From NCBI GenBank assembly GCA_002347095.1, contig DDWZ01000029.1, forward strand, positions 124,001 to 188,000: 64,000 nucleotides of DNA. Reading direction: 5' to 3'. Shown one piece after another: positions 9,784 to 17,696 of this stretch. Made by a program: the position numbers and the translations under genes. The first letter of the stretch is position 1; each line of letters begins with the position of its first letter. The notes beneath the pieces are model-generated. The model was not told the DNA's origin. It did no database searches and saw only the letters and a program-made list of their open reading frames with translations. This DNA comes from Desulfobulbaceae bacterium UBA2273. GTDB taxonomy: Bacteria > Desulfobacterota > Desulfobulbia > Desulfobulbales > Desulfurivibrionaceae.

Positions 9784-11853
9784 ATGAACGAGCTTGACCA
9801 GAAAATCAACACACATTTCCAGGGGCTGGTTGTTCGCAAGGATCTTGTCAAGACCGTCAAAGGCAACGCGATTGTCCCGACCTATGTTCTTGAATACCTT
9901 CTGGGGCAATACTGCGCAACCAGCGACGAGGCGACAATCCAGACCGGCATAGAGACCGTTAAGGAGATCCTGGGCAAGCACTATGTACACCGCAATGAAG
10001 CTGGGCTGATCCGCTCCAATATTAAAGAGAAGGGGCGTTACAAGGTCATCGACAAGATCAGCGTGGCCCTCAATGACAAGGACGATGTCTATGAGGCGGA
10101 GTTTTCCAACCTCGGCATCAAGAAGGTGCTGGTCGATTCCGGCACGGTCAAGGCCCACCCCAAACTGCTGGTGAGTGGAGTCTGGTCTATCGCGGATATC
10201 GAGTACGAGTTTACCGAGGACAAGCGGGCCTGCCCATGGATCTTGTCATCTCTGAAGCCGATCCAGTTATCCCACTTTGATTTCGATGGCTATGTAGAGG
10301 CCCGGAAGAAGTTCACCACCGACGAGTGGATCGATCTGCTTATCCAGAGCATTGGCTTCAATCCGGAGATGTTCGGCAAGCGAAGCAAACTGCTGCAGTT
10401 GATCCGTCTGATCCCTTATTGCGAAAGGAATTACAACCTTATTGAGCTTGGCCCGAAGGGGACTGGCAAGTCGCATATCTATTCCGAATTTTCTCCCCAT
10501 GGCATTTTAATTTCAGGGGGAGAAGTTACCGTCCCTAAACTCTTTGTCAATAATTCTAACGGGAAGATAGGTCTGGTCGGCTACTGGGATGCAGTGGCAT
10601 TTGATGAATTCGCAGGGAAGAAGAAACGGATTGATAATGCCCTGGTCGACATCATGAAGAACTATATGGCCAACAAATCCTTCTCTCGGGGTGTGGAGAC
10701 GTTGGGGGCAGAGGCATCGATGGTCTTTGTCGGTAATACCCAGCATACTGTGCCTTATATGCTCAAGCACTCAAATCTGTTCGAGGAGCTGCCCGAGAAA
10801 TTTTACGATTCTGCCTTCCTTGACCGGATCCATTTCTATATCCCTGGCTGGGAGGTGGATATCATCCGAGGGGAGATGTTCTCCGATGGCTATGGCTTCG
10901 TAGTGGATTACCTTGCCGAAATTCTGCGTTCTATGCGCAATCACGATTATTCGGATCGCTACAAGGAGCAATTTTCCCTCTCCTCAGATATTTCCACCCG
11001 CGACCGGGATGGCATCAATAAAACCTTCTCCGGGTTGATGAAGATCCTTTTTCCCCAGGGCGGGGCTTCAAAAGAAGAGACCGAGGAACTGCTCAAGGTC
11101 GCCATTGAAGGTCGTAAACGTGTCAAGGACCAATTGATGCGCATCGATTCCACCTACCCCAATGTATGCTTCACCTACCTGGATGCAGCTTCAGGCAAGG
11201 CCAATCCGGTAAAAACGCTCGAAGAGGAAGAGTATTTCCACTATTACCACAAGACGGTAGCTGACGGCAGCAGCACAGAGGATAGCAAGGGAGGGGATGT
11301 GCCAACGGCAGCCTTGAGCGCCACCCAGGAAGAGTCATCCGCTCCCGCACCGGCGCAGACCCTCAAGGAACAGCACTTAACCTTTCAGGAGAATCAGCGC
11401 GGCATCTCCTATGATTCCTTGTTTGGTCCGTATCTGTCAGGACCGAGCAAAATCACTGTCACCGACCCCTATGTCCGCCTTTTCTATCAGCTAAGAAACT
11501 TCATGGAATTCCTGGAAACGGTTGTGAAGCACAAGCCAAGGGAAGAGGAAGTGGCTGTGCACCTGATAACGACTGAAGACGAATTCAAGGGAGAGCTACA
11601 GCGAAATCACCTTGAGAAAATCAAGGAGTCTTCCGGAATGGTAGGCATCGACTTCACCTGGGAGTTTGATAACACCGGCACCATCCATGCTCGGCATATC
11701 GTGACCGACCACGGGTGGAAGATTCTTTTGGATCGGGGTTTGGATATCTTTCAGCATTATGAAATGAATGAAGCTTTCACCTTCGCCAACCGCCTACAGC
11801 AGTATAGGCCATGTAAGGCGTTTGAGGTGACATACCTAAGAGACAAGGAGTGA
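9784..11853 (+). CDS. brxL: BREX-1 Lon-like AAA+ protein BrxL
   Basis: A 689-residue protein. The AAA+ Walker A is LGPKGTGKSHIYSEF near residue 221, and the Walker B/sensor region is around DAVAFDEFAGKKKR. A linker rich in Ser/Ala/Pro (residues about 500-530) leads to a C-terminal domain of the size of the Lon-like fold. BrxL closes the type 1 BREX operon and is needed for defence but not for methylation. It starts 14 bp after pglZ (ACAGGCGACCG before ATG). No clear intrinsic terminator follows. The 264 bp to the next gene hold no coding sequence I can support. Confidence 0.92.
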   Translation: MNELDQKINTHFQGLVVRKDLVKTVKGNAIVPTYVLEYLLGQYCATSDEATIQTGIETVKEILGKHYVHRNEAGLIRSNIKEKGRYKVIDKISVALNDKDDVYEAEFSNLGIKKVLVDSGTVKAHPKLLVSGVWSIADIEYEFTEDKRACPWILSSLKPIQLSHFDFDGYVEARKKFTTDEWIDLLIQSIGFNPEMFGKRSKLLQLIRLIPYCERNYNLIELGPKGTGKSHIYSEFSPHGILISGGEVTVPKLFVNNSNGKIGLVGYWDAVAFDEFAGKKKRIDNALVDIMKNYMANKSFSRGVETLGAEASMVFVGNTQHTVPYMLKHSNLFEELPEKFYDSAFLDRIHFYIPGWEVDIIRGEMFSDGYGFVVDYLAEILRSMRNHDYSDRYKEQFSLSSDISTRDRDGINKTFSGLMKILFPQGGASKEETEELLKVAIEGRKRVKDQLMRIDSTYPNVCFTYLDAASGKANPVKTLEEEEYFHYYHKTVADGSSTEDSKGGDVPTAALSATQEESSAPAPAQTLKEQHLTFQENQRGISYDSLFGPYLSGPSKITVTDPYVRLFYQLRNFMEFLETVVKHKPREEEVAVHLITTEDEFKGELQRNHLEKIKESSGMVGIDFTWEFDNTGTIHARHIVTDHGWKILLDRGLDIFQHYEMNEAFTFANRLQQYRPCKAFEVTYLRDKE

Positions 11854-12117
11854 CCGTCGAAACGTTTTTGGGTGAGGCTCAGATATGGTGGTTATCCAAT
11901 TTTGAGTCCCCGCTTTCCGCAAGGCATATCTTGGTGTTAGCGTAATTTGAAAGATAGTGGCACCTTTATCCACATGTCTTCCTCTGTGCCATTTCGTGTC
12001 CCGGGTTTGATCGTTGCTGTATTCAGGCTGAGACCAAGACATCATGCAGGGAAACTTGCGAGAGGGATAAAAAAATTACGCTGAACGCTATTTGCCTGGG
12101 CGCGCCCTTGTTCATTA

Positions 12118-12684
12118 TCAGGTTGCTGCGCGTTCAACTCTGACCGCCCCTCGTGTCACCACAACTTCTGCTTCTTCCATGAAAATGACAAGTACATCTT
12201 TCACGTCAACCACTCCCTCAAGCAATATGCCATCGTGGTGCCTGTTTTTGTAAAATTCGGCAGTTCCTTCATTGAGTGTCCACGATAAGCCTTCAACGCC
12301 AGACGCTACCAACGACGGGGATTCACCTCGGAAAATTTTGAGTTTTTCTGGGAGATCTTCCAGTATTGTCAAACCTTCGGTCGGCCACGTTATAAAATGG
12401 AAAGTGCGAAAAAGTCGTAAAAGCTCCAGAGTGGATTGGGTGCCAATCGCCCGCGTAACCTCGGTGGAAGAAGCCATCCAAGCACCATAGAAATCGTCAG
12501 CATGGTGTTTTAGCAACTCAGCCAGCCTTGCTTCGCACATTCCTGAACGGTTCAATCGCTGCACTAAATTTCTAACCTCAGAAAGTATGGGGATAAAGCG
12601 GCCCAAATTTTCCAGAGATTCTTTCACCCAAAGGGGAGCCTCGAACCCTTCCTTGCTGTTTTGAAATTTAATCACATTCAACAT
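12118..12684 (-). CDS. Putative ADP-ribosyltransferase-fold protein
   Basis: 188 residues, orphan on the - strand between BREX and the phosphoesterase operon. The N-terminal 110 residues are helical with no motif I know. The C-terminal 75 resemble small phage/plasmid ADP-ribosyltransferase-like proteins: IFRGES (R119), GLSWT (S134-W135-T136), then TAEFYKNR, and a terminal VLVIFMEEAEVVV strand whose Glu (171 or 173) sits where the catalytic Glu would be, i.e. an R-S-E pattern. This is motif-level inference; substrate unknown. There is no obvious antitoxin partner. The ATG has a weak ribosome site. Could equally be an inactive fold relative. Confidence 0.5.
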   Translation of the reverse strand: MLNVIKFQNSKEGFEAPLWVKESLENLGRFIPILSEVRNLVQRLNRSGMCEARLAELLKHHADDFYGAWMASSTEVTRAIGTQSTLELLRLFRTFHFITWPTEGLTILEDLPEKLKIFRGESPSLVASGVEGLSWTLNEGTAEFYKNRHHDGILLEGVVDVKDVLVIFMEEAEVVVTRGAVRVERAAT

Positions 12685-12742
12685 AAGTTAATGTCTCCAC
12701 GATTGGTGCCGCGTCATCAAGCAATTTTTTGCTTGGTCCATG

Positions 12743-12890
12743 CTATATTATCATTATTAATCAGGACTTAAGTTAGACAACAAATGTTATGCTGCGGCCA
12801 TGAATGAATTCGATGGCCGCCGTAGTTGAACCCCATTTGAATCGGCCACGGCAGCTTATGCTGGGCCCCGAAAGGGGCCTTTATTTTTTC
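12743..12890 (+). ncRNA. Candidate small structured RNA or leader between two - strand genes
   Basis: On the + strand, a -10-like TATATT (12744-12749) is followed by an 8-bp perfect hairpin (GCGGCCAT 12794-12801 / ATGGCCGC 12813-12820) and then a strong intrinsic terminator at 12864-12889. No + strand gene lies in between beyond a 9-codon ORF at 12800. A promoter, a stem and a terminator within about 145 bp fit a small RNA, partly antisense to the 3' end of the gene at 12881. The -35 box is not convincing. Speculative. Confidence 0.3.
12864..12889 (+). terminator. Strong intrinsic terminator, + strand
   Basis: GGCCCC-GAAA-GGGGCC, six G-C pairs closed by a GNRA-type tetraloop, followed by TTTATTTTTT. 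The orientation is +, opposite to both flanking genes, so it serves a + transcript starting in 12.7-12.8 kb. The T-run overlaps the stop codon of the - strand gene at 12881. Confidence 0.7.
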
Positions 12891-13207
12891 CCGATCTCCT
12901 GCAGCATCATCTTTGCCTCGGCTTCAGTTGATTCTTCGGTGAAACCGTTCACGTTTACCCACTCATTCTCATAGTCGGCTCGCGAAGGAATGCCCCAGCA
13001 GTCCACGAGTATATGGATCTTGGCTGCGACCGCAGCCTCATCGCCCCACATGCGACGGATCTCTTCAATCCACTCAACATGGTGCCGGTGGCAGCGGTGG
13101 TCTTGGCCGTACTCCTTAAAAAGGGCATCGAGCCATTGATGGACTTCGCGCCACTCGCGGCCCAGCAGTTTCTGACAATCTGCGCAATGTTCGTGAAAGT
13201 ATGCCAT
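12881..13207 (-). CDS. Small Cys/His-rich protein, recurring family (copy 1)
   Basis: 108 residues. Shows the layout HCADCQKLL, EVHQWLD, HRCHRHH, DEAAVAAKIHILVDCWGIPS. Closely related proteins are encoded at 34337 and 34747 in the mobile element 21 kb away, and the N-terminal half of the 173-residue neighbour at 13235 is a more distant relative. The clustered Cys and His residues could bind a metal, but no known catalytic motif is evident. It resembles small uncharacterised proteins of the DUF6915 type; I am not certain of that assignment. It is last in a tight five-gene operon, 27 bp after the gene before it. Function unknown. Confidence 0.75.
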   Translation of the reverse strand: MAYFHEHCADCQKLLGREWREVHQWLDALFKEYGQDHRCHRHHVEWIEEIRRMWGDEAAVAAKIHILVDCWGIPSRADYENEWVNVNGFTEESTEAEAKMMLQEIGKK

Positions 13208-13234
13208 AGCTTTCCTTCCAGACCTAGCCCTTGA

Positions 13235-13756
13235 TCATTGCCGGCCCTTTTTGAAATCCTTTCGGAGCCCTTTTTCGCAAAGGGCTTCAAACTCAAACAT
13301 GCGACGCTTATCGACCAGCTCAATTTTGTGCAAGCCATGAGCGGTCTCGTGCATTTCATAAAGGATTCTACTTTTCCCGTTTTCCACAGTCCGGACCAGG
13401 TCCTCGCCGTAGATGTTCAGCAGCTCCTGGGCGAGCTCGTCGTACAGGGTCAAGTCCACAAACAGCGGCTCTCCGTATGGGAGCCAGGTTGCGGGGATCT
13501 GGCCCCTCAGTGTTTGCCAGTCCTGATCAAACTCTACTCCCGGCAGCAGGTCATCGATGATATGGAGTTCGGCCGCGATCCGGGTTTCTTCTCCGAATTG
13601 AGCAGCGGTCAAATCTATCCCTAGGCGATGATGCAGGATCTGGCGGTGGTTCATTCCGTATTGCGGGAAAAAATGGTCCAGGAAGGCGTGGACCTCCTTG
13701 AAGGCCTTGCCGAGAAGTTTCTGGCAAGTGGCACTATGTTGGGTCAGATCGGGCAT
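13235..13756 (-). CDS. Uncharacterised protein with N-terminal relative of the Cys/His-rich family
   Basis: 173 residues. The first 90 follow the same plan as the 108-residue neighbour (TCQKLLGKAFKEVHAFLD, then NHRQILHHRLGI, AAELHIIDDLLPG) but have lost most of the Cys residues. The rest, about residues 90-173, is a separate region with LYDELAQELLNIYGEDLV and a HETAHGLHK stretch. The His/Glu spacing in that stretch recalls a metal site, but it does not form a canonical HExxH motif. It is the fourth gene of the operon, 3 bp after the gene at 13760. Function unknown. Confidence 0.7.
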   Translation of the reverse strand: MPDLTQHSATCQKLLGKAFKEVHAFLDHFFPQYGMNHRQILHHRLGIDLTAAQFGEETRIAAELHIIDDLLPGVEFDQDWQTLRGQIPATWLPYGEPLFVDLTLYDELAQELLNIYGEDLVRTVENGKSRILYEMHETAHGLHKIELVDKRRMFEFEALCEKGLRKDFKKGRQ

Positions 13757-13759
13757 GGA

Positions 13760-14164
13760 TTATTTCACAAAATAATTGTTTTTTTCCAGCAGGTCTTGAT
13801 CCTCGATCATCTTCTGGCGCCGTTCCTTGATCTCTTGGTCACTGGCCCCATGGCTCTTGTCCCACTCCAGCAAGAATTCCCATCGTTCCTCATTGGTCAG
13901 AATTCGACAGAATGGTGAGGCCTGGCGCATCGCATTTGCTCGTTCCGAGTCCTCCGTGGCCACGGTAAGGCATTCCTCTATGCCCATATCCACAAGTCGC
14001 TGCCATTCTTCAAGGTAAGGCTGGGAATTGGTGCAGACGGTTTTGCGCCACCGGCCAAGGGTTTCTCTCGGCTTCTCGAACAGGCTTGGATCTTGTCGTA
14101 TCTTCTCGGCGATCAACCGATGCAGAGCCAGGCTGCGCTGGTCAATTTCTTGATGGGATGGCAT
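13760..14164 (-). CDS. Small conserved helical protein of unknown function
   Basis: 134 residues, predicted largely helical. It contains RSLALHRLIAEKIRQ, LGRWRK, SQPYLEEWQRLVDMG, VATEDSERANAMRQASPF and LTNEERWEFLLEWDK. Proteins with this pattern are common in proteobacterial accessory regions and are often seen near toxin-like genes, where they look like antitoxins; that is recollection, not something this sequence proves. Third gene of the operon, 3 bp after the phosphoesterase at 14168 and 3 bp before the 173-residue gene, so certainly co-transcribed. No catalytic motif seen. Confidence 0.7.
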   Translation of the reverse strand: MPSHQEIDQRSLALHRLIAEKIRQDPSLFEKPRETLGRWRKTVCTNSQPYLEEWQRLVDMGIEECLTVATEDSERANAMRQASPFCRILTNEERWEFLLEWDKSHGASDQEIKERRQKMIEDQDLLEKNNYFVK

Positions 14165-14167
14165 GGC

Positions 14168-14914
14168 TCAGATCTCCACCACCAATGCCGGGTCGTATCC
14201 GCTATCCTCCCGGCCGATATATCCGCGGGGATTACACAGCACCCGAGTCTCGCCAATCATATAGTCACACGCGGTATGCGTGTGGCCATGAATCCATAGG
14301 GCCGCTCCGGATCGTGCAACCAGGTCGTCAAGGTTGGACGCATAGCCAGCGCTGAGATAATCGTTCTTCCATTGATCCGGAATCGACTTGAGCGATGGCA
14401 AGTGGTGGGTGACCACCACGAGCTTTTTCCCCGCAGCGGCCTCGATCTCCTTTGAAAGCCAGGCTTTTTCTTTGGAATGAGCCTGTAGGGCGTCGAGCGC
14501 TCTGAACTTTTTATATGACGGCAGTGTTCGGATTTTTTTGAAATCGTTCATGCCGGACTCAACTGTCAGCATGGCAATCGCCTGGCTGCCCAGCAGGTGA
14601 AAGTCCGTCCACAGAGTGGCGCCCAGGATCACCACGCCATCCTGCTCATATTTGCCGAAATCGAGGACGTGGACATTCGAGCCGTCCGCCTCCTCCTGCA
14701 TCTCGGCCTTCAACTTTTGGTAGGTCTCGCCGTAGTATTCATGGTTGCCCGGGACGTAGATCACCGGCTTGCCGGCGAAGGCCTCCTTTGCCCAGGTGAT
14801 CCCTCGGGTCTTGAGATCTGTGTCGCCGGCCAGGATTACCAGGTCGGCATCGGTCTCGGGCGGCTCGAAGGGCCCGAACTCGATATGCAGGTCTGTGAGG
14901 ATTTGGAGTTTCAT
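14168..14914 (-). CDS. Calcineurin-like metallophosphoesterase
   Basis: 248 residues. The full set of metallophosphoesterase motifs is present in order: DLHIE (residues about 7-11), GDTD, GNHEYYGE, VTHHLPS and GHTHTACDY, giving a di-metal active site. The family hydrolyses phosphomonoesters, phosphodiesters or nucleotides; substrate cannot be told. The start is ATG 14912-14914, which overlaps the TGA of the upstream phosphatase gene (ATGA), so the two phosphoesterases are translationally coupled. Second gene of the operon. No signal peptide, so cytoplasmic. Confidence 0.85.
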   Translation of the reverse strand: MKLQILTDLHIEFGPFEPPETDADLVILAGDTDLKTRGITWAKEAFAGKPVIYVPGNHEYYGETYQKLKAEMQEEADGSNVHVLDFGKYEQDGVVILGATLWTDFHLLGSQAIAMLTVESGMNDFKKIRTLPSYKKFRALDALQAHSKEKAWLSKEIEAAAGKKLVVVTHHLPSLKSIPDQWKNDYLSAGYASNLDDLVARSGAALWIHGHTHTACDYMIGETRVLCNPRGYIGREDSGYDPALVVEI

Positions 14915-15993
14915 CGTTTCCGCCACCACCATTGCCTGTAGTCATTCGGCCAGGCGCAGTAGTCTTTCTCCTCGCCCGCAGGTGAAGGGGCGCTGCGGCC
15001 TATGAGCCAGCTTTTGAATGCTTGACGTTCGCCGTCCGGCAACTCAGATATCCGCACGAATGGCATCTTGCCGCCATAGTGGACAACCGGCAGCTGGATC
15101 AACTGTAGATCGTTGTCAATCTGCCAGCACTGGCCATTCATAACGTTCATACAAGTGAGGAAGCCTTTGGCCATGTAGGCGCCGGTATCGAGACAGACCG
15201 TATGGCCAAGATCATGCACTAACAGATCCGGCTGGGGAGTGTGGCCGCAGATCACTTTTTTCCCCGATACATGCGGCTTGCAATCTTTGTCGAATCGCTT
15301 CCAGTGGAGTGCGAATAGAGGCTGGTCAGCCAGGGGCAGATCAGGGCAAAGACCTCCATGTACAAAGATAAAATCGTCTGTCTCACAGGCATCGGCACAT
15401 CCCAATTGCAGAAAATTGATATGCTCCTGGGGGATGATCTCGGCCATGAGATCCCGTAAGGTTTTCCGATAAAGTCTGGGGTTGCAGAGACGGACATTGG
15501 CGTCAAGATCGCCCAGGCGCGCCTCATGGTCTGAAAAAGGATGGCAATAGGATCGGTGAGTGGACAAAGCCTGGTTGCCGAACCAAAGCTGGATGGGCGG
15601 CTGCCTGCTCACGATCTTCCAGTCCTTGCCGGTCTCCTTGTCGAGACCATCGGCGGATGGATAATATTCTTCGGTGGTGGTGTCATCGAGGCACTGGAGT
15701 AGCATCGCGTCATGATTCCCGCATAAGGAAACGATATTGATTTCCGGGTCCTGGTGCAGGGCAAGAAGGGTATCGATCACGTCTTTTGAGTCCGGGCCGC
15801 GGTCGATGTAGTCGCCCATTGTGACGATCAGGTCCTCATGGGTCGGCTTGACGACATCGAGCAGGCGCTGCAAATGACGGCCGCAGCCGTGGATATCGCC
15901 GATCGCCAAGATACGCTTAAATTTTTCGGTTTTGTGGATGATCATTTTTTCTATTTTAATCGATTTTACAGAAATATCTTGTTTTATATCCAC
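14911..15993 (-). CDS. Calcineurin-like Ser/Thr phosphatase / diadenosine-tetraphosphatase family protein
   Basis: About 344-360 residues. Motifs in order: GDIHGCGRHL, GDYIDRGPDS, GNHDAMLL, FVHGGL and ICGHTPQP. These are the signature of PrpA/ApaH-type phosphatases, a different branch from the smaller enzyme it is coupled to. The region after about residue 270 is an extra C-terminal extension ending WPNDYRQWWWRKR. The start is uncertain: GTG 15993 gives the full frame; ATG 15945 would still keep all motifs. First gene of the five-gene operon, with a 15-bp inverted repeat just upstream at 16009-16062. Could act on nucleotides, RNA caps or phosphoproteins. Confidence 0.82.
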   Translation of the reverse strand: MDIKQDISVKSIKIEKMIIHKTEKFKRILAIGDIHGCGRHLQRLLDVVKPTHEDLIVTMGDYIDRGPDSKDVIDTLLALHQDPEINIVSLCGNHDAMLLQCLDDTTTEEYYPSADGLDKETGKDWKIVSRQPPIQLWFGNQALSTHRSYCHPFSDHEARLGDLDANVRLCNPRLYRKTLRDLMAEIIPQEHINFLQLGCADACETDDFIFVHGGLCPDLPLADQPLFALHWKRFDKDCKPHVSGKKVICGHTPQPDLLVHDLGHTVCLDTGAYMAKGFLTCMNVMNGQCWQIDNDLQLIQLPVVHYGGKMPFVRISELPDGERQAFKSWLIGRSAPSPAGEEKDYCAWPNDYRQWWWRKR

Positions 15994-16008
15994 ATGTTAT
16001 CTTTGTGC

Positions 16009-16062
16009 TAGCCTAGACCGTTAGCCTTAGCCTAGGCCGTCAACAGATAACGGTCTAGGCTA
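16009..16062. promoter_or_regulatory. 15-bp perfect inverted repeat upstream of phosphoesterase operon
   Basis: TAGCCTAGACCGTTA (16009-16023) is repeated exactly inverted at 16048-16062, around a 24-base spacer that itself holds the palindrome GCCTAGGC and another TTAGCC unit. Further TTAGCC/GGCTAA-like units continue to about 16085. It begins 16 bp from the furthest upstream start of the operon, so it may be an operator; a transcribed hairpin is also possible. There is no T-run to make it a terminator. Confidence 0.45.
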
Positions 16063-16209
16063 ATAAAAAACCTTAGCCCGAGCTAACGAAAAAAATGTTC
16101 ATCAGAAAAAGTTATGCAGATTTATCATCATCCATGCACGGTTGGTTTGCGATGGTGCTTTTGTATGGGGAATTTTCTTCCAGGCAGGATGGCCCTGGTT
16201 GCGGAGGGG

Positions 16210-16392
16210 CTATTCGACGATTGTTGGTGCAATGATTTCGATAAGTTCATCGTGAAGTGCTTGAAAAAAGGAATAGAGTTCTTCCTTCGTCTCAAAGGCC
16301 TCGGGGGGGAGCCTTCCTCCGTATTTTTTCGCCTTCTCATCCATAAGTTGGAATATTTCTGCTGTGCCAATTTTCTTCGCTGAGTTCGTCAT
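16210..16392 (-). CDS. Small hypothetical protein (60 aa)
   Basis: 60 residues, acidic and helical (TAEIFQLMDEKAKKYGG, then ELYSFFQALHDELIEIIAP). I recognise no family. It is supported as a gene by a strong ribosome site, AAAGGAGAG, 7 bases before the ATG. It lies 43 bp downstream of the recombinase stop on the same strand, probably in one transcript. Confidence 0.55.
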   Translation of the reverse strand: MTNSAKKIGTAEIFQLMDEKAKKYGGRLPPEAFETKEELYSFFQALHDELIEIIAPTIVE

Positions 16393-16435
16393 CTTTATCT
16401 CTCCTTTTTGTTGTTTCAGCCCATGTTGGAGATCG

Positions 16436-17656
16436 TCACCCTCCCAATTCTGTTCTCACAATTTTACAGTTGATACTGTGGTCCTTTTCTTGAAAAAGGT
16501 TCTTTTCTGCAGTAACCATGATTAACGGTACTCCTGATTTCCCTTGATTGCGCGTGCCATAGTGCTGCTGAGTTTTGCAAACTGAATGCCCCATGGCCAT
16601 AGCGATCTCTTCAGGATAGAGGTCATTTTTGAGATCAGCTGCAAATTGGTGCCGGAAGCTGTATGGGGAAACCACGTATTTTCTTCTGGGCCAGAGTTTT
16701 TTTGAATTCCGCCGTACCGCCTCCGATAAGGCCTTTGGGTTTTTGATGGTAACATGCAGGGGTTCAGCGTTTGCTATGACGCTATTTTGTAAAAACAGGG
16801 CTTCCTTACTTTCAACCATGATGGTCAGTTCACGGTATTCTTGCCCATAACGGCAGTCGTGGGTTTTGGTCCCTCTGATGCTTACCTTGAGATTGCCGTG
16901 TTCGTCGAGTTTCACTTGTACGCCCTTGCTCAACTCGCTCGGCCTGCAGCCTGTTGTGCTCAGGATGGCTAGCGCAAGCCGATGTGGAGAATTTTCCGGA
17001 AAATTTTTCCAGAAATCAGCGCGCCAGTTCGGAGGGAGCGTGCCGATCCCTTTGCGTTTTGCATTCGAACGCGGATTTTTGTTTGCTCCTTGCCACAGAC
17101 TTTTGATCTCTAGTCCCAGATGTGTTTTTTCCTGATCGGGAGGGTAACGAGACAAAATCTTGAGTGGGCCTACAAGAGTGGTTGTTGCGCTGATCCATGC
17201 CGGGTCGTCTTTTTTTTGCAACTGGTTGATAATCACTAATGTTTTTTGCAGAACAGAAAGAGCATTGGCAACCAAGGCGGCGCGATAATAGTAAAACCCA
17301 TCTTTTGTTTGGGCATAGTCTTCAGGCCATTTTTTGCTTTGCCGAAGTCTTTTCACGGCAGGCTGATATTGTTGCATGGTGACCAGTGACGGCGTTTTCC
17401 AAGTTTTAACAAGCTCCCGTGCTTTGATGATCAGTTTAAAAGATTCCTCTTTTTTGAGCTGATCATGGTTCCCTTGGTGGTTGGAATTGTCCAAGTTAAC
17501 TGAGGCGTGTTTGAGCTGACGCTCATCCTGATAAGAAACTTTTTCACTGTCGTTCAAAAGACTCTTACCAGGACCACACGCCACATTATTCCACGCAAAA
17601 TTGCTGGTGGAATAATGTGCAGGACTAGATGCGTCGGATTGCTGGTCTTTGGCCAT
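16436..17656 (-). CDS. Tyrosine recombinase / phage-type integrase
   Basis: 406 residues. The C-terminal catalytic domain shows TGCRPSELSKG (first Arg), SPYSFRHQFAADL (second Arg; the usual preceding His is Tyr/Ser here), MGHSVCKTQQHYG (His and nucleophile Tyr). The N-terminal 100 residues are low-complexity and a core-binding helical region follows. The start ATG 17656 has GGAGAG 6 bases upstream. Unlike the integrase at 36061 it does not touch a tRNA gene; its attachment site is not evident. It follows the initiator-like gene by 40 bp and probably belongs to an older element left of the tRNA-Arg duplication. Confidence 0.85.
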   Translation of the reverse strand: MAKDQQSDASSPAHYSTSNFAWNNVACGPGKSLLNDSEKVSYQDERQLKHASVNLDNSNHQGNHDQLKKEESFKLIIKARELVKTWKTPSLVTMQQYQPAVKRLRQSKKWPEDYAQTKDGFYYYRAALVANALSVLQKTLVIINQLQKKDDPAWISATTTLVGPLKILSRYPPDQEKTHLGLEIKSLWQGANKNPRSNAKRKGIGTLPPNWRADFWKNFPENSPHRLALAILSTTGCRPSELSKGVQVKLDEHGNLKVSIRGTKTHDCRYGQEYRELTIMVESKEALFLQNSVIANAEPLHVTIKNPKALSEAVRRNSKKLWPRRKYVVSPYSFRHQFAADLKNDLYPEEIAMAMGHSVCKTQQHYGTRNQGKSGVPLIMVTAEKNLFQEKDHSINCKIVRTELGG

Positions 17657-17696
17657 GAAATCTCTCCACTCGATGTTCGTTTTAAGCCTCTCATTA

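Noticed and set aside
11966..11974. Perfect DnaA box TTATCCACA after brxL
   Set aside because: A single copy with no neighbours; expected by chance, and no origin-like features around it.
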